From the NCBI GenBank assembly GCA_002077045.2, contig KZ111142.1, positions 1,545,741-1,571,283 on the forward strand: a stretch of 25,543 nucleotides of DNA. Reading direction: 5' to 3'. How positions within the stretch are numbered: position 1 is the stretch's first letter; each line of letters begins with the position of its first letter. Below the pieces are notes generated by a model. It saw only the letters and a list, made by a program, of their open reading frames with translations. It was not told the origin of the DNA and searched no databases. Below, in pieces: positions 10,351 to 20,626 of the stretch. Source of the DNA: Rachicladosporium sp. CCFEE 5018 (lineage: Eukaryota > Ascomycota > Dothideomycetes > Cladosporiales > Cladosporiaceae). The position numbers and the translations under genes were made by a program.

Positions 10351-12951
10351 TCAGTCCAACAAACTCCCATCCCTTCCCCTGCCACCCTCGCCTTCCTCCT
10401 CCGTCTCAACGTAGGCCTGCAATCTCCGTTTAGGCATCTCCGCCATGGAAGCATGCCTAGACAACCCCGAGTGCCGGTCCGCACGCGACCGTCTCTCATG
10501 AGCACTAGCGCGCAGATTGGGCATACTCTCCATTCTCGCCGGCTCCACAGGCGCAGGAAGCGGAGGCAGTAACGTCGCATCAAGGGGCAGCTTGCGACGA
10601 GAAGGACGCTCAGATGAGCCCTCATCCGCTGACGGATCGTCAGAGCGGCCGTACATGTGCCTTGACGCGCGGTGGCGGTAGCTGTCATCGCGGTGGCCTC
10701 GAGATCTTGTTGGAGCGTCCTCTCTGCGAGCCTCGCGTCGTTGTGTAAATCCCGTACTATGTCTTGAGTTGAGCGGGCTCGCCACTCCGAACTGATGCGG
10801 CGTGCGCTGTTTTGGTGCCTCCTGATCACTGGGTGCCCACACCTGTGCGCGGGCTTCCTCGTGTGGAAGACGAGAGTAGCCTCGAATGGAGCGTGGCGCC
10901 CACGATGGAATCTCGCGCCTCTGTGTGCCGTCTTTCATGACCTTCACTGCGTGTGCGAACGGCTCGTCCAGAAGCGCGCCGTCAAGCGTGTCCCCTGTAT
11001 GACTGGGCGGATCGGCGGCAGTACCATTATGCTCTTGTTTCAAATCTGAAGACTTTTGCACGTGCGCGCGTCCTGGAGAACCCTGAAGCTCGGGCAAGTC
11101 TTGCCTTTGCTGGAACTCGGCATCATGGGTCCAGGATGCTTTGCTCTTCTCGATCGCGTGTCTTAGCTTGTCCCTTTCGTACCGCAACCTACCGACCTGC
11201 GCCTGCAACATCTCCACATGGGCATCCCGTGCCTTGCTGACTTCTTCTTTCTGCACTTGCTCTGACTTCAACGCAGCAATCTCGTCGTTACTCAGCTCGA
11301 AAAGCGAAACAATCTCCCGGTGACGAGCCTTCTGTCGCTGCACACTTGCCTCTGCTTCTTCGGCCCTGACGTGGTTCGCGTCGTAATCAGCGTCGCGGGA
11401 TTCCAGGATCTTCTGTCCACGCGCAATGATAGCCTGCTGTTCATGAAAGATCGCGTCCTTTTGCTCGCAAAAGGCACTCAGACTGGCGATCTGATGTTCA
11501 TACGCTTCATGCGCTTGCTGTAGCGCGCCGATGTCGTTGCACTGGGCTTCAGCTGCGTACTCCAGACTTGCGATGTGGTCATCACGAGCTTTCAAGCTCT
11601 GCTCTAGGCTCGTGTTGTGCTGTTGAAGCTGCTCCTCGCCCATGCGACATGACTCTGTGTACTCGTTATACTGCTCGTTTTGATGGTCGAGCTTTTCTTC
11701 GTAGTCTGCGCTAAGCTCAGACATCTCGGTGCACTTCGCCGAGAGTTGGGCATGCAAGGTGGTCGTTTCACCACACGACTTGTCGAGCTGCTGCTTCTTC
11801 TCTCCCAGCTCGTCTTGCAACTCATGAGCGACGGTTTCCCATGTCGCTGCTGTGGTCTGACTGTTCCGAAGTCGAAGCTCCAGATTCGCGATCTTGTCAT
11901 CTTTCGCTGTGAGCTGCTCCTCTTGAGATCTGTTCGTCTCCGTTGCATCCCGGAGAAGGTCGTCGAGTTTGGCGATCTCGCGATCGCGGAAGTTGACTCC
12001 GGATGGGAGATCCGCGCGTATCTCTTGAGCTAAGGTGAGGTCCTCAGATAAGGATGGAATGTCGTCCAAAGTTTGCATCGCCCGAAGCTGACTGGGCGGT
12101 CGGGGCAGTCTCGGATTTGTGAATTTACAGCGAACGCGATCGTTTGACCAGGGCAGGTCGGAATAGCTGCGCAAGCTATGCCTCGCATCGTCATGTGGCA
12201 CGTTTCCCAAGTCGTCGTCTAGGCGAGGCGAATGAGACTTCGAAAACACTTCCGCACCCCTGTCATCACTGTCCTCCGCTTTAACGTAGCCACCTTCATC
12301 ACTCTCTACACTCCCCTCCGGCGTGAACTTCGTCGGCTCCAGTGCTTCGACCCTCTCCTGGAGATCTTCAAAGCTCTGCTCCAGATTCGCCACCCTGCCA
12401 TCGATCTGTCGCACGTCCATCTTCAAAGCTGAGATAAGCTGCCAGAAAATTGGACCGGAGGGCATGGTCATGTTGTTGTGGTGAACGGGAAGACTGGACT
12501 GATCGACTCCTGAGCCATAGAGTATGCTTGCGGTTGGCGGAGACAGAAATCTGGCAGCCTGATGCTGAGGCTGAGGTGACGAAGGTAAGCTCGCTCCACT
12601 ATCCAGGACACGTTGCATTCGCTCCTCAGTGCTATATCCGGGGAAATTGTCTGGAGCCTGGGGTTTTGGGAATGGTGTTGGCAGGCGATGAGGGGCAGGT
12701 CCATCTCGTGCACCACTCGCGAGTCCGGAGTTGAGATAGACGGCTTGCGAAGGAAAGACGTAGTGGTGATAACCATTCCGTACGGAGAACTCGGGATTGC
12801 CTGTATTCTCGCGCAGCAATCGTCTTTGCGAATCGGCAGTCAGCTGGGCGAGGCGTAGCTTGAGCTGACGCAGCTCCTCTTGGAAGGTGCGCTCGTCCAT
12901 GATCTCCTGCGACATCGACGTATAAGAACCTGGCGACCGGAAGAGACTCAT
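10351..12951 (-). CDS. Long coiled-coil protein of unknown function
   Basis: One uninterrupted frame of 866 residues starts MSLFRSPGSYTSMSQ. Residues about 20-45 form a first charged helix (EELRQLKLRLAQLTADSQ). A Pro/Ser-rich, probably disordered part with a short helix (VRQIDGRVANLEQSFEDL) follows. Residues about 315-605 are a long heptad-type coiled coil rich in Glu, Gln, Lys and Leu. Within it, elements like KDDKIANLELRL and RDDHIASLEYAAE recur, suggesting old internal duplication. The C-terminal 220 residues are basic and Ser/Arg/Pro-rich and end in an acidic, Gly-rich tail. No ATPase or other catalytic domain is visible, so it is not an SMC or kinesin protein; a scaffold or cytoskeletal/septal role is a guess only. 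The length of the frame and the heptad periodicity make it a confident gene. Confidence 0.85.
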   Translation of the reverse strand: MSLFRSPGSYTSMSQEIMDERTFQEELRQLKLRLAQLTADSQRRLLRENTGNPEFSVRNGYHHYVFPSQAVYLNSGLASGARDGPAPHRLPTPFPKPQAPDNFPGYSTEERMQRVLDSGASLPSSPQPQHQAARFLSPPTASILYGSGVDQSSLPVHHNNMTMPSGPIFWQLISALKMDVRQIDGRVANLEQSFEDLQERVEALEPTKFTPEGSVESDEGGYVKAEDSDDRGAEVFSKSHSPRLDDDLGNVPHDDARHSLRSYSDLPWSNDRVRCKFTNPRLPRPPSQLRAMQTLDDIPSLSEDLTLAQEIRADLPSGVNFRDREIAKLDDLLRDATETNRSQEEQLTAKDDKIANLELRLRNSQTTAATWETVAHELQDELGEKKQQLDKSCGETTTLHAQLSAKCTEMSELSADYEEKLDHQNEQYNEYTESCRMGEEQLQQHNTSLEQSLKARDDHIASLEYAAEAQCNDIGALQQAHEAYEHQIASLSAFCEQKDAIFHEQQAIIARGQKILESRDADYDANHVRAEEAEASVQRQKARHREIVSLFELSNDEIAALKSEQVQKEEVSKARDAHVEMLQAQVGRLRYERDKLRHAIEKSKASWTHDAEFQQRQDLPELQGSPGRAHVQKSSDLKQEHNGTAADPPSHTGDTLDGALLDEPFAHAVKVMKDGTQRREIPSWAPRSIRGYSRLPHEEARAQVWAPSDQEAPKQRTPHQFGVASPLNSRHSTGFTQRREARREDAPTRSRGHRDDSYRHRASRHMYGRSDDPSADEGSSERPSRRKLPLDATLLPPLPAPVEPARMESMPNLRASAHERRSRADRHSGLSRHASMAEMPKRRLQAYVETEEEGEGGRGRDGSLLD

Positions 12952-13493
12952 GGGTGACTTTCGATGCTAGTATTGAATAGTTCAGCTTGCATAGCTAGCA
13001 TGTGTAAGGCTGAGGATAGAAGAGACAGCTAGTCAGCCTGATGGGTGAGGTGCTGGTACATGTAGCAATCAGAAGGTAAAGCACGGACCCATGACGAAAG
13101 CTGGAGTGAGGCGGTTCGCATTCACGCCTCAGGCTTTACTGATCAACACTCGTCTGGGAGCCCGGCGCAGATCGTGCATAGCTTTGAGAAGTGGCAGTGA
13201 TACAAAAGCAGGTAGTACAAAAGATTACGTCCGTTCATATTTGCGCCCTACAGCGCCTCGCTAAGCGCTTGGTCAGCGCAGCTTTAACCCAGCAGGGCCC
13301 ACTCGTAGTCCTTCGCTGCGGACTTGTATGCTTCTCCCGGATGTCTCGTCCCCCAGAGTTCGCTCTTGACTCAACTCCTGCTCACGCTGGCAGTCTTCCT
13401 CCCCCTGGTAGCCCTCCTTGCACACCTGGCGCTTGATCAGCGCCATTCTCGCAAAGCGTGCACAGCAAAGTTGTAGTATCCGCAGACAGGGTT
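12952..13493. other. Intergenic region between coiled-coil gene and ERV14
   Basis: No gene recognised. It separates the 3' end of ERV14 from the 5' end of the coiled-coil gene, both on the minus strand, and should hold the ERV14 terminator region and the coiled-coil gene promoter. Confidence 0.4.
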
Positions 13494-14066
13494 CTACCGA
13501 CTTTCGTCTCGAATCAAAGCCACGATCATGGAGTAGAGGTAGAAGAAGAACATCAGCAAGTGGAAGCCCAGCTTGACAAATGACTCTTTCTTGTGCGTGT
13601 TAAGCTTGCGGAAGATCTCGGTCGCGTCGAGAAGGTGCTGGTTCTCGAAGATCCTGTGTAGCAATACGTTGTCAGTGACCTATGTTCTGTATCCCGTCTC
13701 GTGTGTAGCCGAGCCCTCTCTACTCAAAAATCGCCGGATTTACATACTTCTTTCCATTCCACGCCAGTAACGGCAGATTCAGTAGCAGCGGCAGCCAGTA
13801 TCCATTTATGAGAAACAGTACTGTCAAGAATGCGTGTACGCCTGCTTCAGGCACAATGTACATATTCAAGCGGTTGCAAAGGTCGATCGGGTTGATGTAG
13901 TCGCACTCGAGATCCGAGTACATGATCGTGAAGAAGACTTGGAGGAAGAGGTTGACGGCATTGATGAGGACTGCGAGGAGGAAGAGCCTGTATATCGTGA
14001 TTAGTATTCATGGTCTCAGTAGTGGTCTCGGACAGGGCGCAGATACCATGCTTCTCCAGACATCAT
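13494..14066 (-). CDS. ERV14: Erv14/cornichon-family COPII cargo receptor
   Basis: Erv14 is a small ER/Golgi membrane protein that recruits transmembrane cargo into COPII vesicles. Three exons on the minus strand (14066-14047, 13987-13748, 13653-13494) give 139 residues, matching the roughly 138 of yeast Erv14. The introns are 59 nt (GTATCT...ACAG, branch-like ACTAAT) and 94 nt (GTATGT...ACAG). Family motifs appear in order: MMSGEAWLFLLAVLINAVNL (helix 1), YSDLECDYINPIDLCNRLN, VPEAGVHAFLTVLFLINGYW and LLLNLPLLAWNGK (central helices), LLDATEIFRKLNTHKKESF (cytosolic loop), and KLGFHLLMFFFYLYSMIVAL (last helix). Both internal splices fall mid-codon and rebuild Trp and Lys codons. The start is a GCCGCC-ATG-ATG context in a 20-nt first coding exon; a similarity search on unspliced DNA would miss that exon. 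Identification is firm. Confidence 0.95.
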
Positions 14067-15245
14067 GGCGGCGGTGGGTGGAAGGGTTTCTGCACTGCGT
14101 GTGGAGGCGGCGCGTGAGTATTAGTCGCAAGAGGTACTCCTAATCGAGTTCTTAATGTTTGACGAGTCTGGCTTCTCGGGGTCGTGTGCAGTCGGTGAAG
14201 TCCTCTCGCGGCGCGCCTTTTGTTGGGATGCTAGCGCTTTGCGTCTTGATGTGTGTACGGAGGGCCGCTGCTTCCTGAAGGAGGAAGAGATCTCGAGTCG
14301 AGGAGTGCGAAGATGGTTCAGGCGAACAACATGAGAACGCGCGATGCATCAGGGCTGGTAATCGCACTGATACTGGACACTTGGTGGGCTGCACCTCAGG
14401 TATCTATTTTCCGACGTCACTTCACAAGTGGGATAGAAAGAGCCGCATTCGCTATCTCGTCTTCAAGTGAATGTTCATGTTACGCCACAGTACATTGAAC
14501 GGGTGAAGCAGAGAGCAGTCAGCGGCGTTAGGCCTGCTCATATGTCTCTCATGGCCAGGTCACGTACGTCGCCGACGCCAGCCATGCCCATGAGAATGCC
14601 ATATGGCAGGCACATTGTGCGACCTGATGCCAGTTCGTCATAGCCTAGGGGCACTGACGTGCTTGAAGCTTTGTCAACACCCTGACAGACGCCTCGATAG
14701 TCTCATCAGCTCCTTCGCCTCGTCCACCCCAGGCGAGACTATCTCACATATGTTGCTTGCACCCGAACAGGTGCATGTTGCTTCGAGTGACCAAGCGGTT
14801 CGAATGCGGCAAGTCGGGGAAATTAGCGAGCGGGAGGCCCCGCCGAAGAAGCTTTGGTTCATGAACTTGTGCCGAGCGGACACGCGAACTCCTCCCATCA
14901 CCCATCACATCTCCTTCTGCCACAAGACCATACACTTCGGTACACTTCTCGCTGCGTACAACCTCACTCGCAGCTGCTCATCGCTCAGTACACCCTTCGC
15001 TGAACTTCAGAGTGCCCAGCGCCGCCTCAAACACGATACAAAGCTCTCTGCTCCAAAGCCGCCGTTTTTTGTCGAACCCGCAAGGCCCAATTGCGGACAT
15101 CGCGATTGTGCGTACACATGCATATCTACCAATGTCACATCAATCACGTGCTGATTCTACAACGTTCTAGGCTCCCTGCATCTTCACCTAATACTCTTAC
15201 CGTTCCGTCCTATTCGCACCACACTCATCCCAACCTCCTTCAACA
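14067..15245. other. Divergent intergenic region, ERV14 / NTF2-RRM gene
   Basis: About 1.2 kb between two genes transcribed away from each other, so it should contain both promoters. The open frame at 14603-15154 (plus) has no family motifs and no codon periodicity that I can see, and I take it as chance. The last 40 nt before the NTF2-RRM ATG are C/T- and A-rich, as is usual for a fungal 5' UTR. Confidence 0.4.
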
Positions 15246-17088
15246 ATGGCTACCGACGTGGCCCCTCAGGGCGTCAACGGCAACTATGGCTCTCACAACG
15301 GCTACCACTCCAACGAACCCTACAACGGCACCACATACTCCGCCACCAGCCAGCCATTCACCCCTGCACCGCCTACTTCCTCCACCTCTGCTGCCTCCAC
15401 AAGCCAATCACCTGAGATCGGAAAGGACGAGGTCGGATGGTTCTTTGTGGAGCAATACTACACCACACTCAGCCGCGAACCGGAGAAGCTTCACGTGAGT
15501 GCGCGGCGTATTCCTGATAGGGTCCTACCCACTTGTCAGAGCGAAACTGACCTCGATGTAGCTCTACTACAACAAGCGCTCCCAATACGTGTCAGGCAAC
15601 GAGACTGACAAAGTACCAGTCTGTGTGGGTCAGCGGGTACGTACAAATCTCGCAAATAAGGAGCGATAGTACGCGCTGACACGACCACAGGCAATTCATG
15701 AGCGGATAAAGGAGCTCGACTTCAAGAACTGCAAAGTCCGCATCACCAATGTCGATTCCCAGGCCTCGGACGTCAACATAGTGATCCAAGTCATCGGCGA
15801 GATCTCCAACAAGTCCCAACCCCATCGCAAATTCTCTCAGACCTTCATCCTCGCAACGCAGACTAACGGTTACTTCGTGCTGAATGACATCTTCCGATAC
15901 CTTATCGAGGAGGAAGACGAGGAGGTCGCTGACGCTGCAGAGACCGCTGCGCTCGCCAATCCTGCTAGCGAGGACTCCGCCGTCGAGAACGGTGTCACCG
16001 ACTCTTCTATCTCTAACGTAGATATCGAGCCGAGGGCAGCAGCGACGTCAAGTGAGCCAGACGCGGTAGAGAGCGACGCCAAGACCGTGGATGATGATGT
16101 GGAGGACACAGAGACCAAGGCTGAGCCCGCCGTGGAGGAGTCGGCAGCACCCAAGGTCAACGGTACCAGCGAGAAGCACGCCGAGGAGGATGTGGCTACA
16201 GATGCTGCTGCTCCTGCGACCACAGCCGACGCGGAGGAGTCCACTACCGCAAACGCATCCGTCACCGAGACTGCCGCTCCCGAGAAGTCGGCAGCGCCAG
16301 AGCCTGCACGTGCTGCATCACCTCCACAGAAGGCACAAGCAGCGGCCGCTGCACCGGTCAAGCCTGCAGTGCCCAAGACATGGGCCAGTCTTGCTGCCTC
16401 TGCGAACCGCTCTGCACCAGCATCGACACCCGCAGCACAAAGTCAGCCACGCCCAACGCCTGCCGCTAAGCAGCCATCCACATCGACATCCGTCGCCGCT
16501 GCATCCCCTGCAACAGCGGCGTCACCTGCGCCCGCCTCGAACGCAGCTACGTCAGCTCCCGCCGCACCAGCCGCTCAGCCCGACGACTCGATCGCTACCA
16601 AGTCGACCGATGAATGGACGGCAGTTAGCTCGACCCACAACCGCCAGCAATCTCGCGCTCAGGTCAATGGCCACCAGCAGCAACAACATCGCGAGCCCGA
16701 CAACACTCCAAACTCCCGCGGCTATATCAAGAATGTCACTGAGACCATCCAGCACGCTGATCTCGAAGCTGCCATGAGCAAGTTTGGCGAGTTCGTGCAG
16801 TTCGACATTTCGCGCCAGCGCAACTGCGCATTTGTGGACTACAAGACGCCCGAGGCTTATCAGGCTGCGGTCGCTGCTAACCCGCATGTTGTGAATGGTG
16901 AGAAGCTGTGGATGGAGCAGCGCAGGATCCGCGAGCCTGGCACTCCGGGTTACAACCCACGTGGCGCGTTCAACCACATGCGTGGTGGACGGGGCAGCTT
17001 CCGTGGTGGCGAGAGAGGTGGATTTGCGCCTCGAGGGCGCGGCGCACCGGGTGCGCCGAGAGGCAGGGGCGCGCCTCAGGCTGCTTGA
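15246..17088 (+). CDS. G3BP-like RNA-binding protein with NTF2, RRM and RGG regions
   Basis: The family (animal G3BP, fission yeast Nxt3, budding yeast Bre5) acts in mRNP/stress-granule biology and as a cofactor of a ubiquitin protease. Three exons, 15246-15494, 15562-15636 and 15691-17088, give 573 residues; introns are 67 nt (GTGAGT...TAG) and 54 nt (GTACGT...CAG), both phase 0. Residues about 60-180 form an NTF2-like domain (VGWFFVEQYYTTL, LYYNKRSQYVSG, AIHERIKELDF, FVLNDIFRYL). Residues 180-440 are an Ala/Pro/Glu/Ser-rich disordered linker. Residues about 450-520 form one RRM (RGYIKNVTETI, RNCAFVDYKTPEAYQAAV, LWMEQRR). The C-terminus is Arg/Gly-rich (RGGRGSFRGG and similar). The splices are supported because the NTF2 core is continuous only when both introns are removed. 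Domain order and size are typical. Confidence 0.94.
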
Positions 17089-17844
17089 AGCGCTGAACAC
17101 ATGTGTGACGGGACGAACCTCTCGCATGGACTGCAGTAGGCAAGACCACTTTTAGCTGCCTTGTGGACTTGCTAAGCGGCCCGCGGCTCTGACTGCTCCT
17201 GCAGGCCGACGATGAACAACGGCACATGGCTGGAGGCCAAACCTACCAAGGAACTAAGGACTGAAGACTGTACAATAAGGCACGCCCGCGTGTCTCTCAT
17301 GGGACTAGCAGAAGATGTCCGATCGCAACACCTACGAGAACAGGGCGGCAAAAGCAAATGGACTTTCAAGCGTTCAGCGGAACCTTTCTGGTGCTGCATA
17401 GCGTTCGGCTTTGCTTATGGATGCGACGTACTGCACTTCATTTCAGTGTGTCACTTATTAGCTTAGGATGGATGCTACTTGAGACGGATTGATGCCGCAA
17501 AAGCTTTGGCTAGATTGGCTTCGACAGTGTATAATTGTGCTTTGCTAAGCTTATCAACTGTTCACTGCGCGATTATTCCTCCTGCCTGTGCACTCGCGTC
17601 GCGCCTGCCATGCGGACATCGGTCGGCGTACCTTCCCTGTCAGCTGTGCCAAGCCTGAGCTATCTCAGGATCTCGACTTCACCTTAGCTACACTTTACGT
17701 TGTCTCAGCGTTCTCACATACCTTGCATACAATACTTGCGATCTAGACGACTACCGACATTTTGATGACCCGTGGCCTCGTCTACCACGCGAAGGCATTA
17801 TTTGGTTCCAAGGCAAAGGATAGCAGCAAGCAAACACCGTAGCA
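17089..17844. other. Intergenic region, no gene seen
   Basis: About 750 nt between the RNA-binding protein gene and the helix-turn-helix gene. It is AT-richer than the flanking coding DNA around 17400-17580. No protein or RNA gene is recognised; it should hold the 3' UTR of the first gene and the promoter of the second. Confidence 0.4.
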
Positions 17845-18896
17845 ATGCCCAAAACCAAATCCGTGTCCGCTTTTCGATGGCCAGCCGACGTCCACCGCGC
17901 CGAGATAGAAGAACGAACCCGCAACGGTGAGTCCTGCGCGCAGATTGCAGAAGCCATCACGTCCCAGTATGGCGTCAAATTGCACATGCAAACTATCTCG
18001 CGGAAACGCTGCGAGTGGGGCCTTCGGACTCGTGCTAAACGTGGCCCGAATCCGAATCCCTCGATCCGTAAACGTCCTATGTCTAAGCAGAAGCGAGATA
18101 AGTATGTTAAGCAAGCTGCGCTCGAGGCTGAGATCACCGCGAGGACTGAATGGGGTGAAAGCGCGCAGCAGATCACTTGATGAAGTCATCGTTATGGGCT
18201 TTGAGCTGAAGAGTGGTGTTGCTACTGTGCTGAGGCTACAGACTTTCTGGGGCCTCGTTCCTGCTGAGCACGCTGGGGCTGCGGAGGAGCAGTCGCGCGA
18301 TTCGGTCGAGTACCGGAAGCTCAGGGCTAGTGAAAGTAAGGCGCGGAGTAAGTGGTGGGCGAAGGAAAGGGCTGCTGCTGCCGAGGCGGCGAAGGTGGCT
18401 GAGGGAAGAGTGCATGGAGGGGGTGCGGCGGTGGTGCATTATCCGACTAACTTTTGGGCCTGGGGGACGGTTGGCGGCGAGTGGAGGGGCTGGGGATCCG
18501 ATGGATTTGACAGGTGTGCGAGATGACGACCATGATCATGACGATGGTGAAGTGTATGTGTCGCCTTACGGACCGAGTGACGCTAGGGCCGCGACGGTTA
18601 GCCATGTTGGTACCTCGACCTCGATAGCACCGATACAGGAGTCCTTACCTGCATTCTCGTACACACGCGACATCATGTCCGCGAATCTCATGGTCGACCT
18701 TGCGATCAGCATGCTGAGCGCGGCCAACGACGTCAAAGATCTGATGATCGCTGGTGAGATCCGCCGACCCGCAACAAACTCGATCACTGGACTCCCGCCT
18801 AGTCACGAAGAAGTCATCTCAGCGAAGCGAAAGCTTAAGGAGGCGACGAGATGCGCTTGGGATCTGGCCAAGGACGGCGTACTTGGTGATATGTGA
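17845..18896 (+). CDS. Putative DNA-binding protein with two HTH-like repeats; frame broken near 18175
   Basis: No named family is certain. The first frame encodes 111 residues from MPKTKSVSAFRWPADVH to a TGA at 18178. Residues 19-60 (AEIEERTRNGESCAQIAEAI ... CEWGL) resemble the short helix-turn-helix modules of fungal Clr5/Myb-like proteins. A second copy starts at residue 95 (AEITARTEWGESAQQI), then runs into the stop. In the +1 frame the repeat continues without a gap (LDEVIVMGFELKSG ... TFWGL), so removing one base at about 18175 restores a complete second repeat. A further frame change can be explained by a 166-nt intron (GTAAGT at 18348 to CAG at 18513), leading into DDDHDHDDGEVYVSPYG and on to the stop at 18894-18896. 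An alternative intron, GTATGT at 18102 to CAG at 18168 or 18171, also restores frame but discards half of repeat 2. The locus could be a decayed gene, contain a sequencing error, or be two genes, the second from ATG 18501. Nuclear regulation is inferred from the HTH pattern only. Confidence 0.55.
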
Positions 18897-19141
18897 AGCG
18901 CCATACGACTTCGAGCTTGTGGACGCCTTCTTTCCAGAAAAGCCTTGCCGGGACTGGCTGCAGATCTAAATCAACATGTACATTGCTCACGACGGTTCTG
19001 TACTTCCCGCTACCGCTATGTCGCCAAGTCTGGGTATACTGCATGCAAACAATACCACTATCCGTCAGGTCTGCACCCATGGTGCTCTCTAGATCGGCCG
19101 TCAAATCGTCTCTCATCGCTCTCTTCTCTTCGGCCTCGACT

Positions 19142-20626
19142 TTAGTTATCTTCCTCCCTCGTCCCATCTGGCCGCCATCTCCCGGGTATCAGGGGCCTAG
19201 ACTTTGCTCGGAGCGCCTCCTCAGCCGCTGGTACCGATGGCAAATCTTTGTTAGGTGTATTCGACACCTTGAAGCTTGTCTCCTTGTGGATCTCCAGCTT
19301 CGCGGCCCTCCGCTCACTCCCGGACGCGGGCCTCGAAGACTTATTCGATGGACTGGCCCAGGTCCTGTGCTCTGCATCGCGTTCGCTGCTTGCTAGTCGG
19401 CCGGTGCGCGGACCGTCAGATGTTGGGCTCTCTGGCCCACGCTCAACAGAGTCGAGGTCGCGAAGGGGAATTTGGACAAGCTTATCCGAGCTTTCCGGTC
19501 GACGGAAGGGTTCGTCGATGGTGACGGAATCCAAATGCTGAGAGGACTTTCGCGAGTTGTTCATACGGACCGAGACTTTTCGCACGCGGTGAATGAATGG
19601 ATTCCAGATTACGGACTTGAGGGCTGGCGCGCAGGCGCACAGCTATGAGAAAGTCAGTAACGATCAGTATAAGCTCAAGCTAGCGGGACTTACCACTGCA
19701 AGATCGACCTCCACTGCCGCAGCGATCCATAGCGGGTACGTGAACCATGTCTCATCGTATGTGGCGATCAGACTCTTGTAGATGAAGAATGTTCGCACTA
19801 TGCCGGCGATGGTGACGATGAATCCGAGGCAGAGTAGAAAGCAGACTCCAAGGCGTTGACGCAGCGGCATCTGCAGCCGCATAACAACCGGTATGGGCAA
19901 ACAGGTACAGATCAGGTCTGCGACGCAGCTTAAGATTCCGGCAATGAGAGTCGTGTTGCCCTCGTTGCCGCAGTGGCCCTTGACTGTGGCCGGGAATAGC
20001 CAGTAGACTTCCACGGGGCTGCGTCATGTGTAAGCTAAACGGCTATGACGGACAGGCTGGGTAAGTAAGGTCTTACTAGCAGTCAAATATCGCAAGCAGA
20101 CTCATCGAGATCCAGAAGCCGATCACGAAGGCTAGACTAGCGTGTAGCGTCCATCGATACCACTTCATGTGGACGTCGCGGACGAGGCGGTAGTAGAGGC
20201 ATAGTAGGCTCAGGCGTGTGAAGCCTGTGGCGAAGAGATACATCAGCTTGGCGACGAAAGCGATGATGTTGGCGTTCTGGATCCTAGCTCGATGTCAGCG
20301 TCCGATCTCACTCTTCGGAGCAGCGCAAGCACTCACATGCTGAACTCAACGTCCCAGACATGGCGGTTCCAGCCGTATTTGCGGTTCGCGAGCAGGACGA
20401 TAGCGGTCATGCCCACCGTGCAAGCCCAAGCCAGCAGGATCATGGTGTCATCGATGCCGTAGTATTTCTTGATGGCGGTGCGACCCCATACTCGCGCGAA
20501 GACTGCCAAGGTCACAAGGATGATGAGAATAATGTTCGTTATGAGGAGTGCGCCGCCGCGAGTCTCTGGGTCCTTGTAGTTTGGTGTGGGCCAGCTGAGG
20601 ACAACGTCAAGAGGGATCTCGCGCAT
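19142..20626 (-). CDS. Fungal rhodopsin-like seven-helix integral membrane protein (PTH11/SAT4-type)
   Basis: This belongs to the large fungal family of seven-transmembrane proteins often annotated as rhodopsin-domain or PTH11-like receptors; most members have no known ligand. Four exons on the minus strand (20626-20337, 20283-20077, 20018-19694, 19642-19142) give 440 residues. Introns are 53, 58 and 51 nt with GTGAGT, GTAAGA and GTAAGT donors. Family signs in order: first helix ITNIILIILVTLAVFARVWG, the loop KKYYGIDDTMILLAWA, GWNRHVWDVEFSMIQ, LYLFATGFTRLSLLCLYYR-type helix 3, IFDCYPVEVYWLF, GNTTLIAGILSCVADL, and a last helix leading to CACAPALKSVIWNPF. There is no CFEM domain at the N-terminus. 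Residues about 285-440 form a Ser/Arg/Glu-rich cytosolic tail. The second and third exons are invisible or partial without splicing; each join rebuilds a family motif (M-IQN, C-Y-PVEVYW, DLAV-LCAC). Confidence 0.9.

Noticed and set aside
14603..15154. 183-codon open frame upstream of the NTF2-RRM gene
   Set aside because: No domain, signal peptide or conserved block; it lies in the divergent promoter region and ends close to the real gene's 5' UTR.
15870..16376. 168-codon Ala/Ser-rich open frame on the minus strand
   Set aside because: It is the antisense shadow of the Ala/Glu/Pro-rich linker of the NTF2-RRM protein, whose repetitive codons keep several frames open.
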